Origin: CAVQXR01 sp963717955
GTDB lineage: Bacteria; Actinomycetota; Thermoleophilia; Gaiellales; Gaiellaceae
Reading direction: 5' to 3'
Length of the DNA stretch: 64,000 bases
Assembly (NCBI GenBank): GCA_963717955.1
Contig: CAVQXR010000001.1
Location: 1,488,001 to 1,552,000, forward strand
Part shown: positions 42,064 to 51,257 of the stretch, piece after piece
Layout: every line of letters begins with the position of its first letter
Numbering within the stretch: the stretch's first letter is position 1
Position numbers and translations under genes: made by a program
The notes under the pieces: model-generated
The model's input: only the letters and a program-made list of their open reading frames with translations
The model's database searches: none
Told to the model about the DNA's origin: nothing

Positions 42064-42371
42064 GTGCGGATCTTGACCGACCTGGGTGACGCGGCGCTCG
42101 ACGCGGCTCACGGGAGGGGCCGGGCGCGAGCCCGTCGCCGGAGATCTTGCTCCGACCGGACGCCGACGAGCTCGCGACGTTGCTCGTCACCGTACCGTGG
42201 ATGATCCACCCAAACCGGGGTAGTGCGAAGCCTCCGACAAGACCGGTTCGGTTCAGCGGGACGAGTCGAAACGGATGCGAGCGCTCGTCTCACGGTGTCC
42301 GCGAGGGCCTCGGTCAGATGCCGACGTAGGCAGTGCGCGCTGCTGTGGCGCTCGCGCCCTCGCAGCGGGGG
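42064..42371. other. Intergenic region with no supported gene
   Basis: Some 300 bp between divergent yqgE and the membrane protein at 42388. The open frames here have no recognisable protein and no leaderless or SD-type start. A -10-like TAGAAT at 42372-42377 precedes the next gene. Confidence 0.6.
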
Positions 42372-42387
42372 GTAGAATCGGCCGCTC

Positions 42388-43134
42388 GTGGTCAGGAGCA
42401 GGAGAGGCGGGGCGAGACCCGGCCCCGTGAGACACTGGAGACGTGGTCGCCTGGGGGCGCGCGCCCTCTTCGCGCTCGTGGGGGTCGCCGCGCTCCTCGC
42501 CCTGCCCGCCTGTGGTAGCGGCGAGAACGTCCCGGCGGGAGCGTCGGGCCTCGAGGACATCCTCACCGCCACGCTTCCCGAGGGCGGAGGCGGGAACGGC
42601 GAGGGCGAGCCGGTCGCACCGCCCGAGGAGCCTCCCGCGGAGGAGCCTCCGACCGAGCCGGCGGCGGCCGGCGGAGAGGAGACCGCCGCGGAGAGTGACG
42701 ACGGGGGCAGCGACGCGTGGATCTGGGCGGTGATCGCGGCCGCGGTGGTCGTCGCGCTCGTCCTGCTGCTCGTCGTGCGTCGCCGCAAGCGCGGGCCCGA
42801 AGCCCGCTCGCTCCTCGAGCGCCAGCAGATCCTCGTCGCCGCCATCGGGGGCTGGACCGCTCAGGGCTGGGTGGTCGAGTCGCAGGCGACGGCCGAGGCC
42901 GTGCTCCGGCGAGGCGCCGAGCGGCACCGGTTGTCCGTGGACGAGAACGGGATCGTGCTCCAGGAGGCGCTGCCCCCGGACGCCGGCTCGGCCTCGCCGG
43001 CCGCCGGGCCACCGGCCGCCGCGCCGCCTCCGCCCGCGGACGCGGGCGGCGAAGGCCCACCCTCCGGACCGCCGCCGCCGGCAGGCGAGCCCGACGACCC
43101 GGGCGGCACCGGCGGAGGTCAGCCGTCCGGCTGA
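42388..43134 (+). CDS. Putative lipoprotein-like membrane protein of unknown function
   Basis: 248 aa. N-terminal signal segment ALFALVGVAALLALPACGSG contains a lipobox (LPAC). A Gly/Pro/Glu-rich stretch follows, then a membrane segment (AWIWAVIAAAVVVALVLLLVV), a basic stop-transfer RRRKRG, a short cytoplasmic helix domain (ERQQILVAAIGGWTAQGWVV) and a Pro-rich tail. GTG at 42388, ten bases after TAGAAT. No family recognised. Confidence 0.7.
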   Translation: MVRSRRGGARPGPVRHWRRGRLGARALFALVGVAALLALPACGSGENVPAGASGLEDILTATLPEGGGGNGEGEPVAPPEEPPAEEPPTEPAAAGGEETAAESDDGGSDAWIWAVIAAAVVVALVLLLVVRRRKRGPEARSLLERQQILVAAIGGWTAQGWVVESQATAEAVLRRGAERHRLSVDENGIVLQEALPPDAGSASPAAGPPAAAPPPPADAGGEGPPSGPPPPAGEPDDPGGTGGGQPSG

Positions 43135-43406
43135 GGCCGCGCGGCGGCACGGCTCGTCCCGGGCGGAGGTGGACGCCAGCGGACCGCCGGTGGGCCTCCC
43201 AGGCGGACGTGCCCGCGGGTCGGGCCGGAAGACCGACGCGGCGGGTGGCGGCCATGCGTCTCGTAGTAGCCGAGCACCTTCCCAGAGGTTTCGTGCCAGC
43301 GAAGTGTCGTCCGCCCGGTGACGAGCGCCGCTTCCCGCTCGTCTGCCGTGCTCGACCCGCCGAGTTCGTCGCGCAGGTGCGGGATCGCGGGTGTTGGACT
43401 AGCGGC

Positions 43407-44334
43407 TCACCGGTCTCGGCCGCTTACCGACCCCGGGTGGAGGTCGTCCGGTAGAGCCTCGTAATAGTCCGGGGCGTTCGCCGCGTAGTCCTCGCGGGTG
43501 ACAGGCCGCGCCACGGGCTCGTTGCGGAAGTGGTTTCCGGCCCAGGCGAAATTCCGGCCGGCGCGTACCTTGACGGGTTCGCCGTCGACCTGGAAGCGGA
43601 CTCCGTCGACGAACGAGAATTGCGTGGCCGTGTAGACGAGCTGGGAAAGCCGGTGGACGGGGGTCAAGCCTTGCCCGGACATATACGAGAACGTGCCGGT
43701 CGGCGGAAGCCACTCTGGGGGCGTGCGAGCCGGGCTGGACGGATCCAATTCCGAGGCGATGTTGATCGTGGCGATGCCGTGCGTCAGCGTGACGCGAAGG
43801 AGCCGCGTGTCGGGCCCGACAACGCTATCCCAGCTGCTTCGTTCTCGTTCCTCGCCGGGAGTCGGGCCGGCGAACAGGTTCCCGGAGGACGCTTTCGAGC
43901 AGGTCGGCTGCTCGTCGGTGCTCGGCGGGGCCGTTGAGCTCGCGGCGCGTGTAGATGTCCTCGTCGGGGGAGATGCCGAGCTGCGCAGCGGTGCGCCAGG
44001 TTGGGTACACCGAGCAGCAGGGGCCCTGGTCAGAAGCGCGCACGAACCAGACCTCAAAGTGGGCCGAGTTCAGGTCTGCGGGAACGGCCGCGTGCGGTGC
44101 CTCGCCGCCGGCTGGCAGCGCGGGCACGTCGCCGCCGGCGCCGTTGGCGATGCCGAAGTAGATGCCCAGGCCAGCAGCGGCGACGAGCGCGAGGGCGGCG
44201 TAGCGGCGGTGTCGTGTTCGCGCTCGCTGGCGTGCTTCTTCTATCAGCGCATCGGGTGCATCGGGTGCAACGGGCTCGGCGTCATGGACAGGCTGGGGAG
44301 CTGGGGCGGGTCTAGGCGGCGCGGCGACGGTCAT
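43407..44334 (-). CDS. Membrane-anchored GerMN-domain protein, one frame change
   Basis: N-terminal cytoplasmic 45 residues, a membrane segment (YAALALVAAAGLGIYFGIA), then an extracytoplasmic part with VWFVRASDQGPCCSVYPTWR and, after a frame change near 43880, the GerMN motif NLFAGPTPGEERE, TRLLRVTLTHGIATINIASEL and VDGVRFQVDGEPV. Removing one base restores a 308-aa protein. GerMN domains are found in actinobacterial lipoproteins linked to wall or two-component functions. ATG at 44334 has GAGGAGG five bases upstream. Divergent from the GntR gene 40 bp away. Confidence 0.75.
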
Positions 44335-44356
44335 GGCGTCCTCCTCGTACGCTTAT

Positions 44357-44371
44357 GCTAGTATGACTAGC
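44357..44371. promoter_or_regulatory. Palindromic operator of the GntR regulator
   Basis: GCTAG-TATGA-CTAGC overlaps the -10 box TATGAC (44362-44367) of the GntR gene and lies 22 bp before the GerMN start on the other strand. Position suggests autorepression and joint control of both genes. Confidence 0.55.
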
Positions 44372-44374
44372 ACC

Positions 44375-44722
44375 ATGCGAAATGTCAAGGTGGACAAGCA
44401 AGACCCCACCGACCTCTACGAACAGGTCGCCGCCGAGATCCGCCGCGCCATCGCCGACGGAGAGGCCAAACCAGGCGAACGCCTCCCACCCGCCAAAGAC
44501 CTCGCCGCCATCCTCGAGGTCAACACCAACACCGTGCTGCGTTCCCTGCGCCTGCTCCGTGACGAGGGGCTGCTCGAGTTCCGACGTGGACGCGGCATCT
44601 CCGTCGCGGCGACGCCCGAACAGGGAGCCGTCGTCCAGCAGGCCAAGGAGCTCGTCCACTTCGCCCGCAGCCAGGGCTACCGTCTGGACGAGCTACTCGA
44701 GATCATCCGCAACGTCGCCTGA
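44375..44722 (+). CDS. GntR-family transcription regulator, YtrA subfamily
   Basis: 115 aa: the winged helix DLYEQVAAEIRRAIADGEAKPGERLPPAKDLAAILEVNTNTVLRSLRLLRDEGLLEFRRGRGISV is textbook GntR, followed by a short 35-residue helical tail without a ligand domain, as in YtrA. The ATG at 44375 is seven bases after TATGAC (leaderless); the longer frame upstream overlaps the divergent gene. Confidence 0.9.
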   Translation: MRNVKVDKQDPTDLYEQVAAEIRRAIADGEAKPGERLPPAKDLAAILEVNTNTVLRSLRLLRDEGLLEFRRGRGISVAATPEQGAVVQQAKELVHFARSQGYRLDELLEIIRNVA

Positions 44723-44761
44723 ACGAGACCGCCCGCACTTCGGCTCGCCTCGGTCCACCTT

Positions 44762-44797
44762 CCGGCCTTCTCGATTTCCGGGTCGGATGTACTACGG
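44762..44797 (-). repeat. Short repeat shared with the transposase remnant
   Basis: About 36 bp with roughly 80 percent identity to 45594-45628 in the same orientation. In the minus frame both read YIRPG-x-R, so this may be another scrap of the same insertion sequence. Confidence 0.4.
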
Positions 44798-44953
44798 GTG
44801 TCCCGGCCGCCGTCCCCTGGCCGTCTCGTTCGCACCCCATGCCGTGCACGCAGGCCACGCGCAAACCCGGCATCTACGTCACGGATGACACATCCCGGGA
44901 AGCGCCCACTTGCAGGCGTTTTCGCTCAACCGGGCGGTTCGAGCGCCGGAGGT

Positions 44954-44975
44954 ATGGGCCCGCCTCGACTAGAAC
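44954..44975 (+). repeat. Direct repeat of a tRNA 3' end (attachment-site-like)
   Basis: Matches 47121-47142, the 3' end of the tRNA(CAU) gene, at 19 of 22 bases, the first 12 exact (ATGGGCCCGCCT), in the same orientation. It lies next to the integrase remnant, as expected for the far end of a tRNA-integrated element. Confidence 0.6.
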
Positions 44976-45059
44976 ATCCCTGCAAGACTGCCATTTCTCC
45001 CAACTGGGGTAGCATCTGGGGTAGCACGAGGCGAGCGTGTGCGAGCCCGATGGCTGCTT

Positions 45060-45179
45060 CTACCCGCCGCTGAGGGCTGGCACGGCCTCTCGATCGACCT
45101 CGCGGTCGTCTCCGAATACGTGCGTGTAGGTGTTAGCCGTGACGCTGAGAGAACGCTGTCCGACCCCATGCGCGTCTAG
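45060..45179 (-). pseudogene. C-terminal remnant of a tyrosine recombinase/integrase
   Basis: The minus frame ending at 45060 reads RSLSVTANTYTHVFGDD-REVDREAV, the common end of phage-type integrases with the nucleophile Tyr in TYTHV. Only some 39 codons remain; the catalytic Arg-His boxes are missing. It points toward the attachment-like repeat at 44954. Confidence 0.7.
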
Positions 45180-45223
45180 CCAAATGACTAGCGAAACGGT
45201 GATTGCTGCGCGCTCCAGGTTTT

Positions 45224-45334
45224 CTAGCGGCGTTTTCGGCCCCCACGAGGGAGGACGTACATCAGCACGAGCAGGGCGACGATGACCACCGCCGCTATGG
45301 CGACTATGGCGACGGTCGACGCGGCCAAGAGCAC
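45224..45334 (-). CDS. Small single-pass membrane peptide (36 aa)
   Basis: Reads VLLAASTVAIVAIAAVVIVA, continues LLVLMYVLP and ends in basic RGGRKRR: one membrane helix with a positively charged tail. The GTG start at 45334 is six bases after TAACAT, the same leaderless spacing as at other genes here, which is the main reason to call it. Function unknown. Confidence 0.5.
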   Translation of the reverse strand: MLLAASTVAIVAIAAVVIVALLVLMYVLPRGGRKRR

Positions 45335-45369
45335 GTGCCCATGTTACCCCTCCGGCCTATCGGAAAGAC

Positions 45370-45631
45370 CTACGCCGCGAGCCGAACGGACCGTGCTCTG
45401 GCGGGGCGAGCATCGTGAGTCAGCGTGAAGCGCGACCCGCTCAAGGCCACGCACACGGAGTGGCGCCAACCCGTACCCGTGCTTCAATCGACCGAACTCG
45501 CGCTCGACCGCTGCGCGGCCCCGGTACGGTTCCGCCCTCCCGTACCGGCGGCGGTTCGGCGTGCTCGCGGCGGGCAAACGACCGGTACGATCTCCGGCCC
45601 TTCGGATTCCGGGCCGGATGTAATACGGTGG
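45370..45631 (-). mobile_element. C-terminal remnant of a DDE transposase
   Basis: Reads YRGRAAVEREFGRLKHGYGL followed by APLRVRGLERVALHAD, a well-known tail of IS4/IS1182-like transposases that holds the catalytic Glu (AAVEREFGRLK). One frame change after HAD restores the last codons to a TAG at 45370. The N-terminal two thirds are gone. Confidence 0.75.
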
Positions 45632-45694
45632 CACGGCAGCCTGCTTGCAGCGAACCCAGGACACTCGGACTCGTCCGTCAAGGGGGTGAGGAAA

Positions 45695-46924
45695 TTGCGA
45701 AGGGTTGTCATCACTGGTATGGGAGCAGTGACTCCGCTTGGGAATGACGTGCCCTCGACTTGGGAGGGCGCGGTCGAGGGGCGAAGTGGGGTCGACTTCA
45801 TCACGACCTTCGACACCGGCGACTATCCGGTCCATATCGCTGCCGAGGTGAAGGGCTTTGGCACGGAGGAGCTGGCCTCCCGCAAGGAGATGAAACGGCT
45901 CGACCGTTGCATCCTCTTTGCACTGTCGGCGGCGAAGCAGGCACTCGGTGACGCGGGGATCGACGGCTACGAGCCGGACCGTGTAGGCGTTGTGCTCGGC
46001 TCTGGCATCGGCGGCTTTCACGAGCTGATGCGCCAGTACGACATCCTCAAGGAGCGCGGGCCAGGCCGTGTCTCGCCCACGTTCCTTCCTAACGTCCTGG
46101 TCGATGCGGCCAGCGGCCAGATCGCCATCGCGCTCGGCATCAGGGGGCCGAACTACGCGGTCGTCTCGGCCTGCGCAACCGGATCTCACGCCATCGGCCA
46201 GGGAGCCGAGCTCGTGCGGCGCGGCGAGGCCGACGCGGTGCTGGCCGGCGGCACGGAGGCGTGCATCCATCCGCTGCTCTTTGCCGGCTTCTGCGCGATG
46301 CGCGGTCTCGTGTCCGAGGACGAGGATCCGTCACGGGCGTCCCGGCCTTTCGACGCCACACGGGCCGGGTTCGTCATGGGCGAGGGTGCCGGCGTCGTGA
46401 TGCTCGAGGAGCTCGAGCGTGCGAGGTCGCGCGGGCGCATCGTCTATGCGGAGGTGCTCGGCTACGGCGCCTCCAACGACGCGTATCACATGACGGCTCC
46501 CGACCCGGAATCCATCGGCGCTGCCGAGATGATGCGGGCGGCTCTCAAGAGATGCCGGGTCGACCCCAAGAGGGTCGACTACATCAACGCGCACGGCACA
46601 TCGACGCCTCTCGGAGACGCCGCCGAAACGAACGCGATCAAGGATGTCTTCGCCGACCACGCCTACGAACTCGCCGTGTCCTCTACCAAGTCGACGATGG
46701 GCCATCTACTCGGAGCCGCCGGCGCAGTCGAGGCGATCATGACCGTACTCGCGATCCACCACGGCGTCATTCCGCCGACGATCAACTACCGTCACCCAGA
46801 CCCGGCATGCGACCTCGACTACGTTCCAAACAAGGCACGCAAGACCGCGATCGACATCGCGCTCTCAAACGCGATCGGCCTCGGCGGCCACAACGGCTGC
46901 CTACTGTTCGGCCGCGTGGACTAA
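45695..46924 (+). CDS. fabF: Beta-ketoacyl-ACP synthase II (FabF type)
   Basis: 409 aa, complete KAS II: nucleophile Cys160 in VSACATGSH, His residues in NAHGTSTPLGD and TMGHLLGAAGA, FVMGEGAGVVMLEE, and the C-terminal NAIGLGGHNGCLLFG. Elongates acyl-ACP with malonyl-ACP. The start is TTG at 45695 behind GGGGGTGAGG, or GTG at 45686. No acyl carrier protein or other fab gene adjoins. It stands alone inside a tRNA-flanked island with integrase and IS scraps and uses slightly fewer GC-ending codons than its neighbours, so it may have been acquired. Confidence 0.93.
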   Translation: MRRVVITGMGAVTPLGNDVPSTWEGAVEGRSGVDFITTFDTGDYPVHIAAEVKGFGTEELASRKEMKRLDRCILFALSAAKQALGDAGIDGYEPDRVGVVLGSGIGGFHELMRQYDILKERGPGRVSPTFLPNVLVDAASGQIAIALGIRGPNYAVVSACATGSHAIGQGAELVRRGEADAVLAGGTEACIHPLLFAGFCAMRGLVSEDEDPSRASRPFDATRAGFVMGEGAGVVMLEELERARSRGRIVYAEVLGYGASNDAYHMTAPDPESIGAAEMMRAALKRCRVDPKRVDYINAHGTSTPLGDAAETNAIKDVFADHAYELAVSSTKSTMGHLLGAAGAVEAIMTVLAIHHGVIPPTINYRHPDPACDLDYVPNKARKTAIDIALSNAIGLGGHNGCLLFGRVD

Positions 46925-47017
46925 CTCCCGCCGAGCCCGGACGCGATCCCGGTTAGGAGTCCCGCCCACCCTCCGGGCGCTAGTGCTAGGGGGGTGGGTC
47001 GGTGCATGCGGGACGCC

Positions 47018-47050
47018 GCTGGGGGGTAGCGCCGGGGGTAGCACGAGACG
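47018..47050. repeat. Direct repeat shared by both ends of the island
   Basis: GGGGGGTAGC-GCCG-GGGGTAGCACGAG here resembles 45003-45034 (GGGGTAGC-ATCT-GGGGTAGCACGAG). Both lie 30-75 bp inside the attachment-like repeats. They may be the ends of two successive insertions. Confidence 0.45.
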
Positions 47051-47121
47051 GACAAACCCGTCCCCCCTGACACACCCGACCCGACAACCATGCGGGCTTC
47101 CGCATGACGAAGGGGCTGCGA

Positions 47122-47194
47122 TGGGCCCGCCTGGATTCGAACCAGGGACCGACGGATTATGAGTCCGCTGCTCTGACCGCTGAGCTACGGGCCC
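47122..47194 (-). tRNA. tRNA with anticodon CAU (Ile2 or elongator Met)
   Basis: 73-nt cloverleaf: acceptor GGGCCCG/CGGGCCC, D arm GCTC-AGCGGTCA-GAGC, anticodon loop CTCATAA, T arm CTGG-TTCGAAT-CCAG. Overall similarity to bacterial tRNA-Ile2 (lysidine type) is good. Its 3' end is the likely integration site of the island at 44954-47121. Confidence 0.9.
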
Positions 47195-47359
47195 TGCGGG
47201 AGCGTACCGGCCCGCCGCGACGCGTCGCCGCCGCGCCTGCCCGGCAGCGGATTCCGGCCTGCGTCTCCGCTACCCTTGCCGGTCGACAAGGCGCCGCGGA
47301 GCGGTCAGAATGTCGGCGCAGTCCTCGGGGTGTCGAGCGGCAAGGGGGTGGAGCTCCAA

Positions 47360-47812
47360 GTGAAGGTCTTCCAGGCCGAGCATCAGGTCCGCACGCAGTG
47401 CGGCCTCGAGGTGCGCGACATCACCGACGACGTCAGGGCTGCCGTCGAGGAGAGCGGTATCCAGAACGGCATCGTCTGCGTCTACTCCCCGCACACCACC
47501 TGCTGCGTCCGCGTCAACGAGTTCGAGACCGGGTTGCTCGAGGACTTCGGCCGCCTCATGCGCCGGCTCGTGCCGACCGAGCGCTACTACGCCCACGACG
47601 ACTGGGACCTCCGCACCGAGAACGCCTGCCCCGAGGACATGGAGTTCGGCAACGGCCACTCCCACTGCATGTCGCTGCTCATGGGCCCGGCCGGCGAGTC
47701 GATCCCCCTGCGCGACGGCGAGCTCTGCCTCGGGACGTGGCAGCGCGTGCTGTTCATCGAGCTCGACCGCTCCCGCGACCGGCGCTGGCTGATCCAGGTC
47801 GTCGGCGACTAG
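47360..47812 (+). CDS. yjbQ: YjbQ-family protein (UPF0047, secondary thiamine-phosphate synthase-like)
   Basis: 150 aa from GTG 47360, which has AGGGGGTGGAG six bases upstream; GTG at 47348 is also possible. Core NGIVCVYSPHTTCCVRVNE, ENACPEDMEFGNGHSHCMSLLMGP and LCLGTWQRVLFIELDR hold the His/Glu/Asp cluster of the family. Some members have weak thiamine-phosphate synthase activity; the true role is open. Confidence 0.88.
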   Translation: MKVFQAEHQVRTQCGLEVRDITDDVRAAVEESGIQNGIVCVYSPHTTCCVRVNEFETGLLEDFGRLMRRLVPTERYYAHDDWDLRTENACPEDMEFGNGHSHCMSLLMGPAGESIPLRDGELCLGTWQRVLFIELDRSRDRRWLIQVVGD

Positions 47813-47864
47813 CCCGGGCGCTGACCGACCAGCCCCAGCTGCCTTCGCCTTCGAGGTGCCCGGG

Positions 47865-50800
47865 CTACCTGACCCACATCTGGTCGACGAGCGGGCCCCA
47901 CTGCGGGTTGGACTGGTAGTTGCCCAGCCGCCGTGACACGATGCTCGCCCAGGAACCGTTCCCCAGCGGCACCCAGACGGCCTGGTCGACGAGGTCGTGC
48001 TCGATCTTCGACCAGGCGTCGACGGCGCCGGCCGGATCGGTGGGCCGGACGCGAGCCGCCTCCTCCATCCTCCGGTCGATGGACGGGTCGCAGAAGCCAC
48101 TCACGTTCGAGGAGCCATCGCAGGCGAACACCGGAGCGATGAACCCCGGCGCGGTCGCGAAGTCGGCCGTCCAGCCGAGGAACGTGATCTGCGCCCGGGG
48201 CGGCCGGCCGAAGGTCGCCGCCGACCATGCCTGGTCGTCGACGACCTCGAGGGACGCGCGGTAGCCGAGCCGGCGGAGGAGGTCGCGGAAGTAGCGGCCG
48301 ACCGGCACGGAGGCCGGGAAGAGCGCGTCCGAGGCCCACACCGTCACCTTCGTCCCGGCGGTGCCCGACCGGTCGACCAGCTCCTGCGCGCGGGCGAGAT
48401 CCGGAGCCGTCCAGCTCGCACCCGGATCCTGCGTGTACGGGCAATACGGCGAGTACCCGGGGAGGTTCCCCGGGAGGATCTGGCACGTGGTCCGGAACGT
48501 ACCCTTCGCCAGGGCCTCGACCCTCGCCCGGTCGACCGCGAGATTCAGCGCACGGCGAGCCTCGACGTCGTCGAACGGAGGAAGCTGCGTGTTCAGGTTC
48601 ATGTAGTACGTCTGGGGCCTCGGGGAGAGCTGGACCTGACTGGCGTGACTTCTGCTCAGCTCCGCCAGCTGCCCGAGCAGCGGGGAGAACAAGAGGTCAG
48701 CGGCGCCGGTGAGCGTGTCGGTGATCATCTGGTCGAGGTCCGAGCCCAACCGCCAGACGATCCGGTCCGGGAACCCGTCGGGCCGAGCGACCTCGGACCA
48801 TGACCCGAACTCGGGGTTGCGTACGAGCACGAGCTCCTCGTCCTCCTGGTACCGATCGATCACGTACGGCCCGGTGGCAGGCAAGGTGTCGCCGTTCGCG
48901 AGCACGTCCGGGCTCGCCGCGGGAACCGCATATGCAAACGGCAGCGCCAGCGCGTACAGGAAGTCCGGGGCGGGCTCGGTCAGATGGAACGTCACGGTCC
49001 CCGCGTCGTCGTCGGTGACGATCCCGCTGGACAGATCACACGGGGTTCCGGCAGCGCTCAGGCACGCCGCGGCGCCCACGATGCCTGCGAAGTACGGGAC
49101 CTCCGCCGGACGGGTTTCCCAGCTCGTCGACGGCCGCGAACACCCGCTCGATCGCGCGGCGGAAGTCCTCCGGGCGAACCGGCTCCCCGCTCGAGTACCG
49201 CAGCCCGTCCCGAAGCTGGAAGGTGTACGTCCGACCGCCGTCGGTCGGCAGAGGCAACGACCGCGCGAGGTCGGGAACGAGCGTGGTGCCCTCGAGCCCT
49301 CCGGTCCGCTGGAAGCTCAGGAGACCGTCGTTGGTGCTGGTGAGGATGTTCCAGGTCACGGGGTTGTAGGCGAGGGCGGGGTCCGTCGAGTCGAGCGCGG
49401 CGGCGGGCGCCCACACCGTGAGCGTTCCGCCGCGGTGTGCCTCCTCCGCCTCTCGGACGGCCACCCAGAGCGCCTCGTCGCCGACCGCGATCCCCTCCTG
49501 CCTCCGAACCGAGCTGCATGGTCGTGGCAGACCCGGAGCCGGGCTCGACCGTGGCCAAGGAGCCGTCCGATCCGTCGGACACCCACACGGAGCCCCCGGA
49601 CAGCGCCAAGCCGGTGGGCGCGGGCCCGACCGGGATCGTCTGGACGACGGCGTTCGTCGCCGGGTCGATACGGGCGATGGTGCCGTCCAGGAAGTTGGCG
49701 ACCCACGCCCCGTCGGGCCCGGCGGCGATCGAACGCGGCCCGTTGCCCACCCGGGACGGCTGGACGACACCGGTATCCGGGTCGACGCGGGAGACGGTTC
49801 CGGAGGCGGAGTTCGCCACCCAGACGCCGCGATCGTCGATCGAGACGTCGACCGGCCCGTCGTCCACGGCGATCACGGCCGTCACCTCACCGCTCTCGGG
49901 ATCGAGGCGCGAAACCGAGGCGTTCAGGTTGTTCGCGACCCAGACCCCTCCCGCGCCGGCAGCGATCCCCGTCGGCCCGCCCGGCACGGAGATCGTCTGG
50001 ACGACCGACTCCGTCTCCGGACTGATCCGGGAGACGGTCGAACTGCCGGCGTTGGCCACCCAGACCGAGCCGTTACCGATCGCCACGCCCGCCGGATCAG
50101 CACCAACGGGGATCGTGTTCCGGACGGTCATCGTCGCAGGATCGATCCGCATCACGACGCCGCGATCCGGCAACGTCACCCATACTCCTCCCGCACCCAC
50201 GGCGACGTCTCCGGGCCTCGACTCGAGCGGTACGGAGCCCTCGAGCGTCCCCGTGCCGAGATCGATCATCGCCAGGGCGTCGCCGACGATCGGCTCCGCG
50301 ACGGGCTCGCTGCCGCGCGCCACGGCCTCGCCTCCAAGCGTGAGTGCGAGAGGGGCCGCGACGGCGGCCGCGAGCGCGACGGCCAGGGCAGCGGTGACGA
50401 CGGGATGCCGGCGCACCAGGCGGAGCGGGGACGGGGCCCGCGCGGGCGGCGGCGGTGCGAGCTGCCGGAATCGCTCAGCCGGGTCGCCCGCCTCGGAGAT
50501 CAGCTGGAAGACGCCGACCGGCTCCTCCATGCCCTTGAGGCGAAGCTGCCCTCGATCGACGACCCGCACCCCCTCCACCTTGCGAGCCAGGTGGACGACG
50601 CCCTGGCTCGCCAGGATCTCCCCGGGCCCGGCCTGGCTGCAGAGCCGCGCAGCGAGGTTCAGCGCTCCGCCGCGATACCCGCCCTCGAGCGGGACTGCCT
50701 CGCCCGCGTCCAGTCCGATTCCCACGGGCAGCGGAAGCGCAGGGTCGGCCTCGGTCTCCTCGAGAAACCGCTGCTGGAGCAGCGTCGCGGCGCGGATCGC

Positions 50801-51046
50801 CTCACGTGCCGATTCGAAGACGGCGAGCGCCTCATCCCCACGGAGCTCGATCACCGAGCCGCCGTGCGAGTCGACCGCCTCGCGGGCGACCGCGGCGAAG
50901 CGGGCTGCTAGCTCCGCTGCGGCCTCATCGCCGCGCTCCTGCGTGAACGCGGTGTAGCCCCGCACGTCGGCGACCAGGAATGTCCTGATCCCAGGCCGTC
51001 CGCCGGTCGGCTCGCCGCCCCGCTCGTCGCCCACGTCGCCCGTCAT
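47865..51046 (-). CDS. Fusion: class III nucleotide cyclase, membrane segment, YVTN beta-propeller, oligopeptide-binding (SBP_5) domain
   Basis: Two single-base frame changes (near 49500 and 49110, each fitting one extra G) split it; removing them gives exactly 1059 codons plus stop. Residues 20-180 form a class III cyclase domain with metal Asp27 (VADVRGYTAF) and Asp71 (RGDEALAVF), and Asn130/Arg134 in NLAARL; the purine-selecting Lys position is Glu. Residues 214-237 are a membrane helix. Residues 255-560 are a propeller with repeated VWVAN and VSRIDP blades. The rest is a solute-binding domain (YTFQLRDGLRYSSGEPV, TYYMNLNTQLPPFDDVEARRALN). Topology suggests an outside peptide receptor with an inside cyclase. 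No ABC permease genes adjoin. Confidence 0.8.
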
Positions 51047-51149
51047 GTCGTGCCGGCGATTATGGGGCACGACACGGCTGCACGCGGACAGGGCACGGTC
51101 CACCTCGAGCAGGGGCCTTCCGCAGCGCGCCCTCCCAGAGCGTTCCCGA

Positions 51150-51222
51150 CTCCCCGGGCTGGACTCGAACCAGCAACCCTCCGGTTAACAGCCGGATGCT
51201 CTGCCAATTGAGCTACCGGGGA
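51150..51222 (-). tRNA. tRNA-Asn (anticodon GTT)
   Basis: 73-nt cloverleaf: acceptor TCCCCGG/CCGGGGA, anticodon loop CTGTTAA, T arm GCTGG-TTCGAGT-CCAGC. CCA not encoded. Confidence 0.95.
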
Positions 51223-51257
51223 AGGCAGCGAGCAAGATTGTACCCGCGCCGGACGGG

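Noticed and set aside
43135..43406. Short plus-strand protein reading VVAEHLPRGFVPAKCRPPGD
   Set aside because: No promoter or SD at a suitable place, no family recognised, and it overlaps the end of the GerMN gene; treated as intergenic.
45425..45694. N-terminal extension of fabF by 90 codons
   Set aside because: This part overlaps the transposase remnant on the other strand; FabF proteins begin at RRVVITGMG, and a good SD precedes the TTG at 45695.
47865..49079. Separate solute-binding protein gene starting near 49079
   Set aside because: There is no SD or leaderless promoter, the fold's N-terminal part lies upstream in the next frame, and removing one base at each break gives one continuous chain.
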